A stretch of DNA of 64,000 bases from Anabaena sphaerica FACHB-251 (GTDB lineage: Bacteria; Cyanobacteriota; Cyanobacteriia; Cyanobacteriales; Nostocaceae), in contig NZ_JACJQU010000015.1 in NCBI RefSeq assembly GCF_014696825.1, forward strand, positions 62,001 to 126,000, given 5' to 3'. Position 1 is the stretch's first letter. The number at the start of each line of letters is the position of its first letter. Shown here piece by piece: positions 34,291 through 44,708 of the stretch. The position numbers and the translations under genes were made by a program. Under the pieces are notes generated by a model, which worked only from the letters and a program-made list of their open reading frames with translations, was not told where the DNA came from and did not search any database.

Positions 34291-35778
34291 ATGTTTCAAT
34301 TACCTAATAATCTGCCCAATTTGCCGGAAATCATTGATGATTTACCAAATATATCTGGTTGGGAAACAGAAGTTCTTTCTGTAGTCAACCATAATCAGCC
34401 TGTATTTTTACCAACAACTAATATTAAATTAGCAGATGTAAAAGCAGTATTTGCGATCGCTCTGCATATGCACCAGCCTACTATACCAGCTGGACATGGT
34501 GGTTCACTGATCAGCAACCTGCAATATATGTTTGAACATCAGCACGAAGGAGATAACCACAACGCTGGACCCTTTGCTTATTGTTACAGTCGCATGGGAG
34601 ATTTTATTCCCCAATTAGTACATCAAGGTTGTAATCCCCGCATCATGTTGGATTATTCTGGTAATCTTTTGTGGGGACTTGGGCAAATGGGACGAAGTGA
34701 CATCTTGGAAAATCTGAAACGTATCACTTGTGATCCCACCTATCAGCCTTATGTAGAATGGTTAGGAACAATGTGGAGTCATGCTGTCATTCCTTCCACA
34801 CCCATAGCCGATATTAAACTACACATCATTGCTTGGCAACATCACTTTGCTGCAATTTTTGGATGGGAAGCACTAGCAAGAGTCAAAGGATTTTCACCCC
34901 CAGAAATGCACCTCCCAAATCATCCAGACACCTTATTTGCATTTATCAAAGCCCTCAAAGAATGTGGTTATCTTTGGTTATTAGTGCAAGAACATACTGT
35001 AGAGACAATTACTGGTGAACCTCTGACTTATAAACATTTACCGCATCGTTTAATTGCTCGTAATTCCCAAGGGGAAACAATTAGTATTACAGCTTTGATT
35101 AAAACCCAAGGATCAGATACTAAATTAGTTGCCCAAATGCAGCCATATTATGAAGCCAAAACTTTATCTAAACAACAAATAGGTAATGTTTTAGTACCGC
35201 CAATTGTTAGCCAAATAGGTGATGGTGAAAACGGTGGTGTGATGATGAATGAATTTCCCAACGGCTTTAAACAAGCTTGGTGGGATATGCTGCAAAATGG
35301 GGGAGGTAAAACTGGCGTTGTCGGTGTCTGTGGTACAGAATATCTAGAATTATTAGCAGATGCTGGTTGTCAATCTGAAGACTTTCCCCAATGTCAGCCA
35401 AGCGGACAGCATCAAATTTGGCGGCGAATTTCCGCAGATAATCATCAACCAGATGCTATTGAAAATGCCATTCAAGAAATCAAGACAACTAACTCTAATT
35501 TCCATGTTGACGGCGCATCATGGACTAATCATATTAGTTGGGTTCAAGGATATGAAAATGTTTTATCTCCCATGTATGAATTAAGTAATTCATTTCATGA
35601 GAAGTTTGACCAATTATTGGCAAATAACTCAGGTGAACCTGTCACCAGACAAACCCACTACCGTCAAAATTTATTACATAACTTGTTGCTGCAAACAAGC
35701 TGTTTTCGATATTGGGGACAAGGTGCTTGGACCGATTATGCAAGGGAAATTTACCAACGTGGACAAAATTTGCTTTAA
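34291..35778 (+). CDS. Glycoside hydrolase family 57-like protein
   Basis: The 495-residue protein has the GH57 head motif HMHQP at 59-63, then DYSGNLLWGL and GTMWSHAVIPS segments that form the (beta/alpha)7 barrel wall. GH57 members are alpha-amylases, branching enzymes or related glucan enzymes. The catalytic Glu and Asp are not assignable with certainty by eye. It probably acts on glycogen or a related alpha-glucan. No signal peptide. It is a single-gene unit. Confidence 0.85.
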   Translation: MFQLPNNLPNLPEIIDDLPNISGWETEVLSVVNHNQPVFLPTTNIKLADVKAVFAIALHMHQPTIPAGHGGSLISNLQYMFEHQHEGDNHNAGPFAYCYSRMGDFIPQLVHQGCNPRIMLDYSGNLLWGLGQMGRSDILENLKRITCDPTYQPYVEWLGTMWSHAVIPSTPIADIKLHIIAWQHHFAAIFGWEALARVKGFSPPEMHLPNHPDTLFAFIKALKECGYLWLLVQEHTVETITGEPLTYKHLPHRLIARNSQGETISITALIKTQGSDTKLVAQMQPYYEAKTLSKQQIGNVLVPPIVSQIGDGENGGVMMNEFPNGFKQAWWDMLQNGGGKTGVVGVCGTEYLELLADAGCQSEDFPQCQPSGQHQIWRRISADNHQPDAIENAIQEIKTTNSNFHVDGASWTNHISWVQGYENVLSPMYELSNSFHEKFDQLLANNSGEPVTRQTHYRQNLLHNLLLQTSCFRYWGQGAWTDYAREIYQRGQNLL

Positions 35779-36472
35779 TCCTTCCCTCCCCACACCCTAC
35801 AATCTTTTTGATCACCTTTATCTGTACTAGCTGCTTCATTTCTCTTACTTTGTAGGGTGGGATCAATGTCAGCTTTATTGATGTCAGAAAAGCTATTGAT
35901 TGTCGTTCCCTTATCTAAAACCTACTCAAATCTACTTTGAGCTTTGTTTACTTCCTGCTTCACCAGTTCGACTACGCTCACTGAACTCCTGGAAGTGTCG
36001 GCACTAACCAGTCCACAGACTAACACTGCCTAACGCTCAATTTACCATCAGCGATCGCAGCTATAACTTCACTTCAAGACTTGACAAGGCGTAACATATA
36101 TTATACACTTATGTTATAAGTGGGAATCTGTGGGCGCATATATAGTAAAATTTTCAACCATCAACATCATCATTTTCACCCACATCCAAAAAACCCTCAC
36201 CACCAATTTATAAACATCATCCTGTACATCCTAAAAATCAACTAAGTAAGTCGGGGGGAAAAAATCGTAGACGCGTAGCTGCTTCTCGAAGAGTAGTATG
36301 TAACAAAAAGTAAATTCACCCAAACCCTCTTCCCCGTTCCCCGTTAAGAGTTCCCTATTCCCTTGTCACAAAGACAATTTTTAACGCCCACTTACTTATA
36401 GAATCCTGCTCAAGTTTTTGGCACTAATGCAGCATAGTGAAAATGACCTTCTTGCCTCCTGCCTTCAGAGGA
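35779..36472. other. Gene-free stretch with repeat copy B
   Basis: Includes a CACTTATGTTATAAGTG inverted repeat (36106-36122), a GTTCGACTACGCTCACTGAAC palindromic word near 35967, and the element at 36243-36398. No ORF is supported. Confidence 0.5.
36243..36398. mobile_element. TAAGTAGGTAGGC-type inverted-repeat element, copy B
   Basis: Ends are TAAGTAAGTCGG (36243-36254) and CGCCCACTTACTTA (36385-36398). The interior has the shared modules CGTAGACGCGTAGCTGCTTC, CGAAGAGTAGTATGTAACAA and GACAATTTTTAACGCC, in the same order as copy C. Confidence 0.7.
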
Positions 36473-36706
36473 TTATGGGAAACTTTCCCACGCTTGGGCA
36501 ACCAACTTACTCAACCAGCGTCGCTGATGTCGATCTAACATCTGGTCATCCTCTAAGACCTGGGCAGTTAAATCTTCTAGAGATTGACCTTGAGCGCGCA
36601 CAAGCTTGACTACTCCGGCAATTACCGCAGCTACCACTTCTTCATCCACTGGTTGTTGTCGGAGTTCAGCAATTTCTTGGGGACTGTCTGGGATAGGATA
36701 ATTCAT
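36473..36706 (-). CDS. Small conserved protein of unknown function
   Basis: The 77-residue protein (MNYPIPDSPQEIAELRQQPV and onward) is helical and acidic in its first half, with a C-terminal QRRWLSKLVAQAWESF. Composition and codon use look genuine and the type is common in cyanobacteria. No motif points to a role. It diverges from the cyclase gene, with 160 bases between. Confidence 0.65.
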   Translation of the reverse strand: MNYPIPDSPQEIAELRQQPVDEEVVAAVIAGVVKLVRAQGQSLEDLTAQVLEDDQMLDRHQRRWLSKLVAQAWESFP

Positions 36707-36866
36707 GGCATAGGTTTACAAAAGTTCCAAAATGAATAATAAATTTAACAAACTATTAAAATTTCTTAATTAAATCTTCAACAACTGATAGGGCGGAGTC
36801 TAACGTACTTTCTGTCTTTGTCAAATCATTCTTAGTGAGTAAATCAATGGGAGATGTCAGCAGCAA

Positions 36867-38927
36867 ATGAAAGAAATTCTTTACTTAGAAATTCCTACGA
36901 CCGATAGTGGCGCTGTCCGCAGCTGGCTACAAGTAGATTTTGCACCTGGGTATGGAGAAAAATTGCTTACCGCAGACGGGTTTCGCTTGATAAACCCTGT
37001 TGTCTCGAACACGGAAAGTTTACCAGACGAACTTTCTGTATTTGTTTGGTCGGTACAGCGCACTACTTACCTGAAAGTGTTCCGTTGGGCGGATAGACCC
37101 TTTGCTAATGAGGGTTCAATTCTGCAACGCCTAACTACAGGAATCCGCAGCCGCTTTCCTCATCAGTACCCAGAACCACCAAGGATTGATGCCCAAAAAT
37201 CGATTTTCGCAGAGCTAGAACCTTATTATCCCCTAACTGTCAAGTATTTTCAGAAAATGCCCAACGGGGAATATGACCTTAAGCGTGCTTACTGGTGGGA
37301 ACAACGTTGGCGTGAAGGGGTGAAAAATCCTCAGCAGCCCCGTCAAGTGCTGTTTTTTGAAGAAACCCAGCAACAGACAACAGAGAACAGCTATGACCTG
37401 ATTTACATTGGTGGGGCTTTAGGCTCAATTCATGCCGCAGTCATGGCAAAATTGGGTTATAAAGTCCTGCTGGTGGAAAGATTACCCTTTGGACGCATGA
37501 ACCGGGAATGGAATATTTCTCGTGATGAAATTCAAACTTTGGTAAATCTGGGTTTGCTGACAACTGCTGAGTTAGAAAGCATTATTGCTAGAGAGTATAA
37601 AGACGGCTTCAATAAATTTTTTGATGCTAATAATCCGACGCAACTAAAAGCGCCAATTCTGCACACGCCAACGGTACTAAATATCGCTTTAGATTCAGAT
37701 AAGTTGCTGCGAATATGCGGGGAAAAACTCAAAGCTGCCGGTGGTGATATCTGGGACGAGACAGAATTTATCCGGGCGGATATCAGCAACACACAAGTTA
37801 CCCTTACTGTCAAACGTTTATCTACTGGTGATGAACAGCAAGTGAGTGGAAGATTACTGGTGGATGCAATGGGTACTGCTTCTCCTATCGCTTGGCAATT
37901 AAATGGCGGTCGGGCTTTTGATAGTGTTTGTCCAACCGTGGGAGCAGTTATAGATAAAGGATTTGCTCCTGGTGTATGGGATGCACAGTATGGGGATGTT
38001 CTTTACAGTCATGGGGATATTTCGAGAGGTAGACAGTTGATTTGGGAATTGTTTCCTGGGGTGGAGGAAGAACTGACAATTTATTTATTTCATTATCATG
38101 AGGTGAATGTTAAAAATCCCGGTTCTTTACTAGAGATGTATGAGGACTTTTTCACGATTTTGCCAGAGTATCGGCGCTGCGATATGGACAAGCTAGTGTG
38201 GAAAAAACCGACATTTGGCTATATACCAGGGCATTTTAGTGTAAGTGGTAGCGATCGCACCATTGCCTTTGATAGATTAATCGCCATTGGTGATGCTGCT
38301 TCCCTGCAATCTCCGCTTGTTTTCACCGGTTTTGGTTCCCTCGTTCGTAACTTAGAACGTTTAACCACTCTTTTAAACACCGCTCTCAAACACGACTTGT
38401 TGAGTTTCCGCCACTTAAATAAAATTCGTGCTTACCAAAGTAACGTTTCTGTGACGTGGCTCTTCTCCAAAGGAATGATGGTTCCCACAGGGAAATTTAT
38501 CCCACCCCAACGAGTGAACGCCATGCTTAATACCTTCTTTGGCTTATTAGCAGATGAACCTCCAGAAGTCGCAGATAATTTCATTAAAGATCGCTGCGAT
38601 TGGTTAACTTTTAATCGGTTAGCACTCAAAGCAGCTAGGAAAAATCCCGCCTTATTAATATGGATTTGGCAAATGGCTGGGTTTAAGGATTTAGTACGGT
38701 GGTTGAGTAATTATGTCAACTTTACTAGTCATGCCCTAGTCAGTGCTTTTCTGGGTAAATGGTTCCCTCTATGCCTGAAGTGGAGCCAAGCTTGGCTAGA
38801 ACCCCGCTATCCAGGATTGTGGTTAAACCTCTTGGCGACCAATTACGCCATTTCTACTGGCAAACCACGATTGCGCCATCAAGTAGTTACCGTTAACCCA
38901 AAAGCAATAACTCAAACTAGTCATTAA
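36867..38927 (+). CDS. cruA: FAD-dependent lycopene cyclase, CruA type
   Basis: The 686-residue flavoprotein has a unique N-terminal region of about 170 residues, then the dinucleotide-binding YIGGALGSIHAAVMAKLGY with the GGALG around 182-186, and the NREWNIS segment of CruA/CruP cyclases. Later GDAASLQSPLVFTGFG is the second flavin contact. CruA converts lycopene to carotenes with cyclic ends in carotenoid synthesis. CruP is shorter (about 500-550 residues), so the length favours CruA, but I cannot exclude a CruP-like role. It stands alone. Confidence 0.75.
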   Translation: MKEILYLEIPTTDSGAVRSWLQVDFAPGYGEKLLTADGFRLINPVVSNTESLPDELSVFVWSVQRTTYLKVFRWADRPFANEGSILQRLTTGIRSRFPHQYPEPPRIDAQKSIFAELEPYYPLTVKYFQKMPNGEYDLKRAYWWEQRWREGVKNPQQPRQVLFFEETQQQTTENSYDLIYIGGALGSIHAAVMAKLGYKVLLVERLPFGRMNREWNISRDEIQTLVNLGLLTTAELESIIAREYKDGFNKFFDANNPTQLKAPILHTPTVLNIALDSDKLLRICGEKLKAAGGDIWDETEFIRADISNTQVTLTVKRLSTGDEQQVSGRLLVDAMGTASPIAWQLNGGRAFDSVCPTVGAVIDKGFAPGVWDAQYGDVLYSHGDISRGRQLIWELFPGVEEELTIYLFHYHEVNVKNPGSLLEMYEDFFTILPEYRRCDMDKLVWKKPTFGYIPGHFSVSGSDRTIAFDRLIAIGDAASLQSPLVFTGFGSLVRNLERLTTLLNTALKHDLLSFRHLNKIRAYQSNVSVTWLFSKGMMVPTGKFIPPQRVNAMLNTFFGLLADEPPEVADNFIKDRCDWLTFNRLALKAARKNPALLIWIWQMAGFKDLVRWLSNYVNFTSHALVSAFLGKWFPLCLKWSQAWLEPRYPGLWLNLLATNYAISTGKPRLRHQVVTVNPKAITQTSH

Positions 38928-38941
38928 TCAGCGGTCAGTGG

Positions 38942-40645
38942 TCATTTAGATTCTTCTCCATTAACCTTTGACTGATTACCCTTGGTGCGGAAATTTGGTA
39001 GTTCCACCGATGCTAAAGATTTCCTTCCCTTGGGTGGACGCTGAGGATAAATCAATGGTGAAGGTGATTTCTGATCCAGCTGATATTCACCTAATGGTTC
39101 TGGAGTGAAATGATCTATGGGCAATTCTGACCAATAATCGCCAGTTTCGGCAGTATTGAGATCTTTTTCTGGAGAAGACAAAGACGCATTTATGGGTGAT
39201 TCATTGCTTGATGAAAGCGTAAACTCTGCTGTCCGGAAAACGCAGCTAGGATTGGGGGGATTACTTTCCGATCCCAATTGCTGTTCTATGACTGTTTCCA
39301 GTGTTTCATTTTCCTCAAGATTCGATGCTAAGGTTTCCCACATTAGCCCATCAGCCGGATTAGTTTTTGTATCATTGACTGCTGGTGGAGTTGATGGTGC
39401 AACCTGGGAAGCAAAAAACATTTCGATCAGGTTTTCCAATTGCCGGTCTAAATTTGAATTTGATGACCCAGGATAGGAAACATTTCCAACACCATCAGCA
39501 GATTCATCAACTTCTAATGAGGGACTTGACTGTGTTGGCGTTTCTGTATCATTCACATCTGAAGAGTTTTCCGCAGGTTCAGAAATGGGAGTAGAGTAAA
39601 TTTTTGTGTCAGCGCATGGGGTTGAGGGTTCTAGCCAGGAATTATCTACGTGTTGACGTAAATCGCTACAAATATCACTGAGGGAATCTGCTTCTGCTGA
39701 CCATGGCTTAATGGGCTGTGCATGGGGAAACAAAGACCGAGCTTTTCTCGAAAATCTTGTATGTCCACCAGTTACATCATGGGGATGATAGGCACTATCC
39801 TCTAGAGTGTCATAGTTCGGTACGGGAGTATCTAGACATTTTTCTAGTGCTGCTTTAAATTGCAAAGTCTGACGTTGTTGCCGTATTAGTCTAGTACGCA
39901 ATTCCCGACAAGTATTTTCTGATTGTAATAACTGTTGGGATTGTTCACCATAGTTAGTTTGCAGCAGCGTGCATTCCCGTTCTAATTGGGCTATTCGTTG
40001 TTGGCTAAGTTGTAACTGTGATTTATGCGTTTCAATGAACATCTCCTGACTTTGAACAGTCTGGACAGCCGTTTCTAACTGCTGGAAAAGAGACTGTATT
40101 TGGTCTTGAGCGGCTGCTAGTTCCTGCGTTTGTTGATTCAGCATGGAATCAGTGACACTGGAGCGTTTTTTTTGCCATTGCAAAATCTTTTCTGCTTCAG
40201 CTAATTCTTGTTTTAGCTGCTCAACTTGGGCATACAAATCACTATTAGCTGTTTGTAAATCTTCATTCAAAGTCAGCAACTTCTGAAATTCTGAATCTAC
40301 CAGGGCTTGCTTCTCACTGTCAGGTTCTGCAATCCAGTCTTTTTGGGTATTTTCTTTCGAGTTATCTACATTATCTACAACTGCGGATTCACACTGCTGT
40401 AGGTGTAGCCCGTCGTAGACATCGGCTGCTGGGTTCAGGAGTGGTAAATTAGTCACGGACATATTTTCATCGTGCAGAACTGAGTAAAAGGGACAATTCG
40501 CCTGCTCTGATTGAGGCGAATTTGCAAAATTTAGGGGTTCAATCACAGTGCCGTTGTTTGAGGTGTCAGCTATATTCATCACTCTTGACCCACCTGCATA
40601 AAAATATTCAGCAATGCTCATGTCAGCATTATTGAGCAACTGCAT
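38942..40645 (-). CDS. Coiled-coil protein of unknown function
   Basis: The 567-residue product has a central coiled coil of about 150 residues (roughly 110-265) rich in Gln, Glu and Leu, flanked by long polar, probably disordered stretches (Ser/Pro/Asn/Thr-rich). There is no signal peptide or membrane segment. An ATG at 40579 (MNIADTSNNG) has AGGTGG upstream and could be the true start. I do not recognise a family. It is convergent with the cyclase gene. A cytoskeletal or septum-associated role is possible for such layouts, but unsupported. Confidence 0.6.
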   Translation of the reverse strand: MQLLNNADMSIAEYFYAGGSRVMNIADTSNNGTVIEPLNFANSPQSEQANCPFYSVLHDENMSVTNLPLLNPAADVYDGLHLQQCESAVVDNVDNSKENTQKDWIAEPDSEKQALVDSEFQKLLTLNEDLQTANSDLYAQVEQLKQELAEAEKILQWQKKRSSVTDSMLNQQTQELAAAQDQIQSLFQQLETAVQTVQSQEMFIETHKSQLQLSQQRIAQLERECTLLQTNYGEQSQQLLQSENTCRELRTRLIRQQRQTLQFKAALEKCLDTPVPNYDTLEDSAYHPHDVTGGHTRFSRKARSLFPHAQPIKPWSAEADSLSDICSDLRQHVDNSWLEPSTPCADTKIYSTPISEPAENSSDVNDTETPTQSSPSLEVDESADGVGNVSYPGSSNSNLDRQLENLIEMFFASQVAPSTPPAVNDTKTNPADGLMWETLASNLEENETLETVIEQQLGSESNPPNPSCVFRTAEFTLSSSNESPINASLSSPEKDLNTAETGDYWSELPIDHFTPEPLGEYQLDQKSPSPLIYPQRPPKGRKSLASVELPNFRTKGNQSKVNGEESK

Positions 40646-41080
40646 TCAATGGCGAGGGAATCAGCATTTCCTCTAGAAGCCAAGTTTAACTCTCTTTCAG
40701 CATGACTGGCTAGTACAAGAAGGCAGCTAGGCAGGAGGCAACAACCAAAAAAGTTGAACGCTCACAGAATCTAATTCTTTTTGCCTCTAATTTTTAGGTT
40801 CTTCTGCGTCAACCTTCTATATGATGTAGTCTTTTTGCTTCCAAGGGGTAGAGGGTGTGAACCCACTTGAAGTTTATTAAAAGTTATATTAAGTTACTAA
40901 AAAATATTATGATGCAGACGCAATCCATTTAGCTACTGCAATTTGGTAGAGATTATCCGGAAAAATGTATTAAATTTTACAAGATTGAGGCAGGAGCCAG
41001 AAGGCAGAAGGCAAAAGGTTTTTAATTTTTAATTGATTTCTCCCCTGCTCCCCTGCTCCCATGCACCCCTGCTCCCCAAT
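40646..41080. other. Gene-free stretch with STRR tract
   Basis: About 435 bases of low-complexity and repeat words. The tract CCCCTGCT repeated three times occupies 41042-41078. No ORF or clear site is seen. Confidence 0.45.
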
Positions 41081-42580
41081 TCACGGTAGCCAGTGGGGAT
41101 GAAAGCCAACTAAGGGAAGTTGTTCTGGCTTGATTTCTAGGTTTGCTTGGTCAGCGATGGGTAAAAGAGGCATTAACCACAGACTACTAGTAGCAATCGG
41201 CTCTCCATTATCAGTTTTTAAGGTGTTGGTTGGTAGTGGTGCCGTGGTGTTTCCTACTGGTACTACTTGGTCTAACAATATAGCTAAACCGTCGGGTGCT
41301 AAACTCATTTTCACATTGCGTTGAGCGGGAGGTAACATCAACAGTGGTTTCTGTTCTTGGGTTTTGAGGTTAATCGCCACTAAATAAGGCTGTTCTATAT
41401 ATTGTTCTTGTGATACTAGCTGTGTGAGTAAGCAGTAGAGGGTGGGTGAGGCTGGATCAAAATTGCAACCGAGAATTGAACCTGTTGTTTTTAATAGTTG
41501 TTTCTGCACACCTTGGTTTGTAACCAAGAATAAATCTCGCGTGTAATCAGTATTAAATTTGACCATCGCTGCTTGTGAACCATCTTTAGAAAAAGCTTGG
41601 ACTAAGCCAAATTGCGGTAGAAAATCTAGGGGTTTAGTTGTATCTCCTTGTAGGGATAAAATTGCTGTTCCTTGTCCTTGGGCAACTGCTACGGCTTTAC
41701 TATCTGGTGTAATGAGAAAGTCTCCTCCGGGTTGGCTTTCCAAGCGTTTTGGGGTGGGTTTTTCTCCTGAACTATCCCTGGTTGCTGACAAATGCCACAG
41801 CCCAAAGTCGCCTGGATTATCTCTTTTTCCTCTTTGGACAACTATTGTTTCCCCATCAGGGGATAAGTCAAATTTTAGGTTTTGATAGTCTTTATTATCT
41901 AAGATCAGGTCAAGTTTACCTGCTGGTTCTGGTTGTTCACCGACTTTGCTAACAATGCCTGTTGTCACTGTATAGAGTTGGGCTGAAAGCAAGTCTGGAT
42001 TCTTAGAGGAGCGAGCAGAGAACAATATTTTATCTCCCTCTGGAAATGGCTCAAAGTCCATAACAATGAGGTCTTTGGGGGTAAGTACCTTTTTTTGTTC
42101 TTGCGTTAAGTTGTAGATGACTAACTTTCCCTGTTCTTCTTGATTAGCTCCTATGTAAAGTAAGGCACGATTACGAGTGGAGAAGCTGCCTGTAAAGGCT
42201 TGAATTAGCCTGTTTTTTCCTTGTGTTTGGGAAAATTTATCTCTAGCTCCTTGTAACATGACCTTATAATTTGTGCCATAGGGTGCTGGTGTTAGCAGTG
42301 TGTAAACCATCCGTCGTCCTGCCCAGCTGATTTTACCTGCCAGAGGGGGATCGATTTTTAAATTATCCTCTACGCTTTTGGTGTCCATTGGACGACTAAA
42401 GGTGAGGGTAAAAGCCGTGTCTTCAGCGCCGATCTGTTGATTTTCCCAGTTAAAATTGCGGACAATGGGCTTAACTGCATCACCTTGCCAGATCATAAAC
42501 CCAATCAGCAAACACAATACAAGCATTAGGGCGATCGCTACACGATCTAGTGGTTGGATAGATTTATAGGATTTTGTCAT
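41081..42580 (-). CDS. Membrane-anchored protein with Ig-like domain and TolB-like beta-propeller
   Basis: The 499-residue protein has one N-terminal membrane helix (about 12-32). Next comes an Ig-like (SbsA/Big_5) domain with FTLTFSRPMD and YKVMLQGARDKFS (about 40-130), then several propeller blades with LSPDGETIVV, ITPDSKAVAV and SKDGSQAAMV. It probably faces the periplasm as a signal-anchored protein. No enzyme motif is present. The start at 42580 is next to the element at 42606-42747. The role is unknown. Confidence 0.75.
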   Translation of the reverse strand: MTKSYKSIQPLDRVAIALMLVLCLLIGFMIWQGDAVKPIVRNFNWENQQIGAEDTAFTLTFSRPMDTKSVEDNLKIDPPLAGKISWAGRRMVYTLLTPAPYGTNYKVMLQGARDKFSQTQGKNRLIQAFTGSFSTRNRALLYIGANQEEQGKLVIYNLTQEQKKVLTPKDLIVMDFEPFPEGDKILFSARSSKNPDLLSAQLYTVTTGIVSKVGEQPEPAGKLDLILDNKDYQNLKFDLSPDGETIVVQRGKRDNPGDFGLWHLSATRDSSGEKPTPKRLESQPGGDFLITPDSKAVAVAQGQGTAILSLQGDTTKPLDFLPQFGLVQAFSKDGSQAAMVKFNTDYTRDLFLVTNQGVQKQLLKTTGSILGCNFDPASPTLYCLLTQLVSQEQYIEQPYLVAINLKTQEQKPLLMLPPAQRNVKMSLAPDGLAILLDQVVPVGNTTAPLPTNTLKTDNGEPIATSSLWLMPLLPIADQANLEIKPEQLPLVGFHPHWLP

Positions 42581-42605
42581 TAGTCAGTTGTCATTAGTTA
42601 TTAGT

Positions 42606-42747
42606 TAAGTAGGTGGGAAGAGAAAAAGCGTAGACGCGGAGCGGCTTCTCGAAGAGTAGTATGTAATGAAAAGTAAAATTGCCCAAAACTTCTTGCCTGT
42701 TCCCTGTTCCCTTGTCATAACGACAATTTTTAACGCCAACCTACTTA
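42606..42747. mobile_element. TAAGTAGGTAGGC-type inverted-repeat element, copy C
   Basis: TAAGTAGGTGGG (42606-42617) and CCAACCTACTTA (42736-42747) are the ends. It shares with copy B the CGTAGACGCG, TCGAAGAGTAGTATGTAA and ACGACAATTTTTAACGCC modules. Confidence 0.7.
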
Positions 42748-42809
42748 TAGCGTTTCCCAGTCTAATGAAGTACACACCAATTTATTCCCTGTCACTTGTC
42801 ACCTGTCAC

Positions 42810-43586
42810 CTAATAACTATATGGATTCTTGGGTTGGGGAATTTTTTTCAGGGAGGTAGCTTTGATAGTCAGTTGGCGTTTATTGGCAACGTTTTCTGTG
42901 ATCATCTGTCCTTCTACTTCTAGCCAGGTATCTGGTGGGTATTTATCGCGGTTATCTGGAAGTTGAACAGGTAATCCGGTTGGATAGGCATCTGCGGCAC
43001 AACAAGTAATCACAAATCGCGCTAATACCAAATGGTCTTTATCTAGTTCTGGGGGATGGATGACAAATCCCTGGACTTTGACTTTTTGCCCTGTATAAGC
43101 GTCGGGTTCTGGATAAACGTTGAGTGTGCGTACCCAATCTATGAGCGATCGCTCCTCTGGGCGCACAGTAGCACGAAAAGACTGGGGTTGAGTGCGTGTT
43201 GCTCCCAGTAACTCGGTTACACCCCGATCCAGTGCTGTTTGAGAGGAAAATACACGAGGAGTAATTATAAATCCTAAAATTGCTGTGGTTAACAGTAAAG
43301 CACTACCCCAACCAGGGGGAAATAGATTTATATGCTGCTGGTTACTCGGTACTTCATAGCGACGGCGTTTTTGCCACAGTTGTAAGCCCTTGAAAAAACC
43401 AATAATTAGCAAACCAATAGCACCCAAAATTACTAACCAAAAGTAATCAGGGTGAATCAATAAATTCAGTTTGCCTGTGAGCCAGTATTTCAGCATTAAA
43501 ACTCCCCAAGCTGTAATGGCCAAGACATCTAGCCAGGGGAGTAATATATTTGCTTTTTTGGGTTTTGAATTTGGGATTGAAGTCAT
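42810..43586 (-). CDS. TIGR03943-type permease partner protein
   Basis: The 258-residue protein has three or four membrane helices in its first 130 residues and a soluble C-terminal domain with the family motif VITCCAADAYPTGLPVQ, containing adjacent cysteines. The partner permease gene lies 60 bases upstream on the same strand; TIGR03943 proteins normally come with a DUF318 permease (YcgQ/YcgR in Bacillus). The pair probably transports a metal or thiol-reactive solute, but the substrate is unknown. The C-terminal end, with KIPQPKNPYS, matches the natural end of the family. Confidence 0.82.
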   Translation of the reverse strand: MTSIPNSKPKKANILLPWLDVLAITAWGVLMLKYWLTGKLNLLIHPDYFWLVILGAIGLLIIGFFKGLQLWQKRRRYEVPSNQQHINLFPPGWGSALLLTTAILGFIITPRVFSSQTALDRGVTELLGATRTQPQSFRATVRPEERSLIDWVRTLNVYPEPDAYTGQKVKVQGFVIHPPELDKDHLVLARFVITCCAADAYPTGLPVQLPDNRDKYPPDTWLEVEGQMITENVANKRQLTIKATSLKKIPQPKNPYSY

Positions 43587-43646
43587 TATTTATTAAGTCA
43601 TTATGTCAGTTATAAGTTGTCCGAGATAACTGAGAATTTACCAAAA

Positions 43647-44708
43647 TTACATGACGTGCATATTCAAAAATAAGGTAAATAAAAGTGTCAATTGTCCGGC
43701 TAAAGCAAATAGATAAAATAGAGCTTTAGGTTTAAAAATTGATAACATCAAACCAACACCTTTGATGTCAATCATTGGACCAAATACTAGAAATGCTAAC
43801 AAAGAACCACCGGTAAAGGTTGAAGCGAAAGATAGGGCAAAGAAAGCATCGACGGTGGAACAGATAGATACTACTGCGGCTAGTACCAACATGGCAAGAA
43901 TTGAGGTGATGGGACCTGCACCTAAACTGAGGATGAGTTCACGAGGAGCTAAGACTTGAATTGCCGCAGCAATCGCACTTCCTATCACCATCACACCCCC
44001 TAATTCTCGTAATTCCTGGATGATATTATCCAATACTAGACGGAGTTTATCTGCAAAAGGTTTATTTTGGCTGGAAGTTGTGCTATCTGTCTGGGTTAAA
44101 TTTCCACCTATCCTTGTGGATATACCTGATTTGCCACCGAGAATATAAGTTCCTGATTGTAAAAGAGTATTAACCGCTGCTTCTTCTTCTACCTGGTAAA
44201 GTCTGCCCTTGCGTTTAGGTTCTGGTTTAGCTGGGGGGTTAAATTTAAGATAACGAGTTATAGCAGGTTGCAAGAAAGGACTTAGGTCCTGTTGAAAGCT
44301 GAAAGCAAAACCGATAATCGTAGCGATCGCTAAGGACAATACGACTCTTAACACTACTATTTCTGGTTGATCTCGAAATGCTGTCCAAGTTGCCCAAATC
44401 ACAATTGGGTTAATTGTCGGTGCTGCTAGTAAAAAGCCAATTGCCACTGGTGTGGGTACTCCCTGCATCAATAACCGCCGCGCCACAGGCACGTTACCAC
44501 ACTCGCACACGGGAAACAAAAAGCCAATCATACTGCCAAATAAAGCCCCCAGTAGGGGATTTTTGGGCATTATCTTTACCAATTTGCGCTCATCGATAAA
44601 AAATAACAGCACACTGGAGAATAACACCCCTAGCAGCAAAAAAGGCATTGCCTCTACTAGCAGACTCAGAAATAGGGTAAAACCATTGTTCAGTTGATTT
44701 ATCATCAT
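43647..44708 (-). CDS. DUF318/ArsP-like permease
   Basis: The 353-residue membrane protein has about eight helices. The family motif FPVCECGNVPVARRL with a Cys-x-Cys pair lies at about 66-80, and a second repeat-like GSAIAAAIQ segment follows in the C-terminal half. A hydrophilic loop of about 60 residues (around 165-230) separates the halves. It forms a transporter with the TIGR03943 protein encoded 60 bases downstream. In related bacteria DUF318 permeases move organoarsenicals or unknown substrates; here the substrate is open. Confidence 0.85.
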   Translation of the reverse strand: MMINQLNNGFTLFLSLLVEAMPFLLLGVLFSSVLLFFIDERKLVKIMPKNPLLGALFGSMIGFLFPVCECGNVPVARRLLMQGVPTPVAIGFLLAAPTINPIVIWATWTAFRDQPEIVVLRVVLSLAIATIIGFAFSFQQDLSPFLQPAITRYLKFNPPAKPEPKRKGRLYQVEEEAAVNTLLQSGTYILGGKSGISTRIGGNLTQTDSTTSSQNKPFADKLRLVLDNIIQELRELGGVMVIGSAIAAAIQVLAPRELILSLGAGPITSILAMLVLAAVVSICSTVDAFFALSFASTFTGGSLLAFLVFGPMIDIKGVGLMLSIFKPKALFYLFALAGQLTLLFTLFLNMHVM

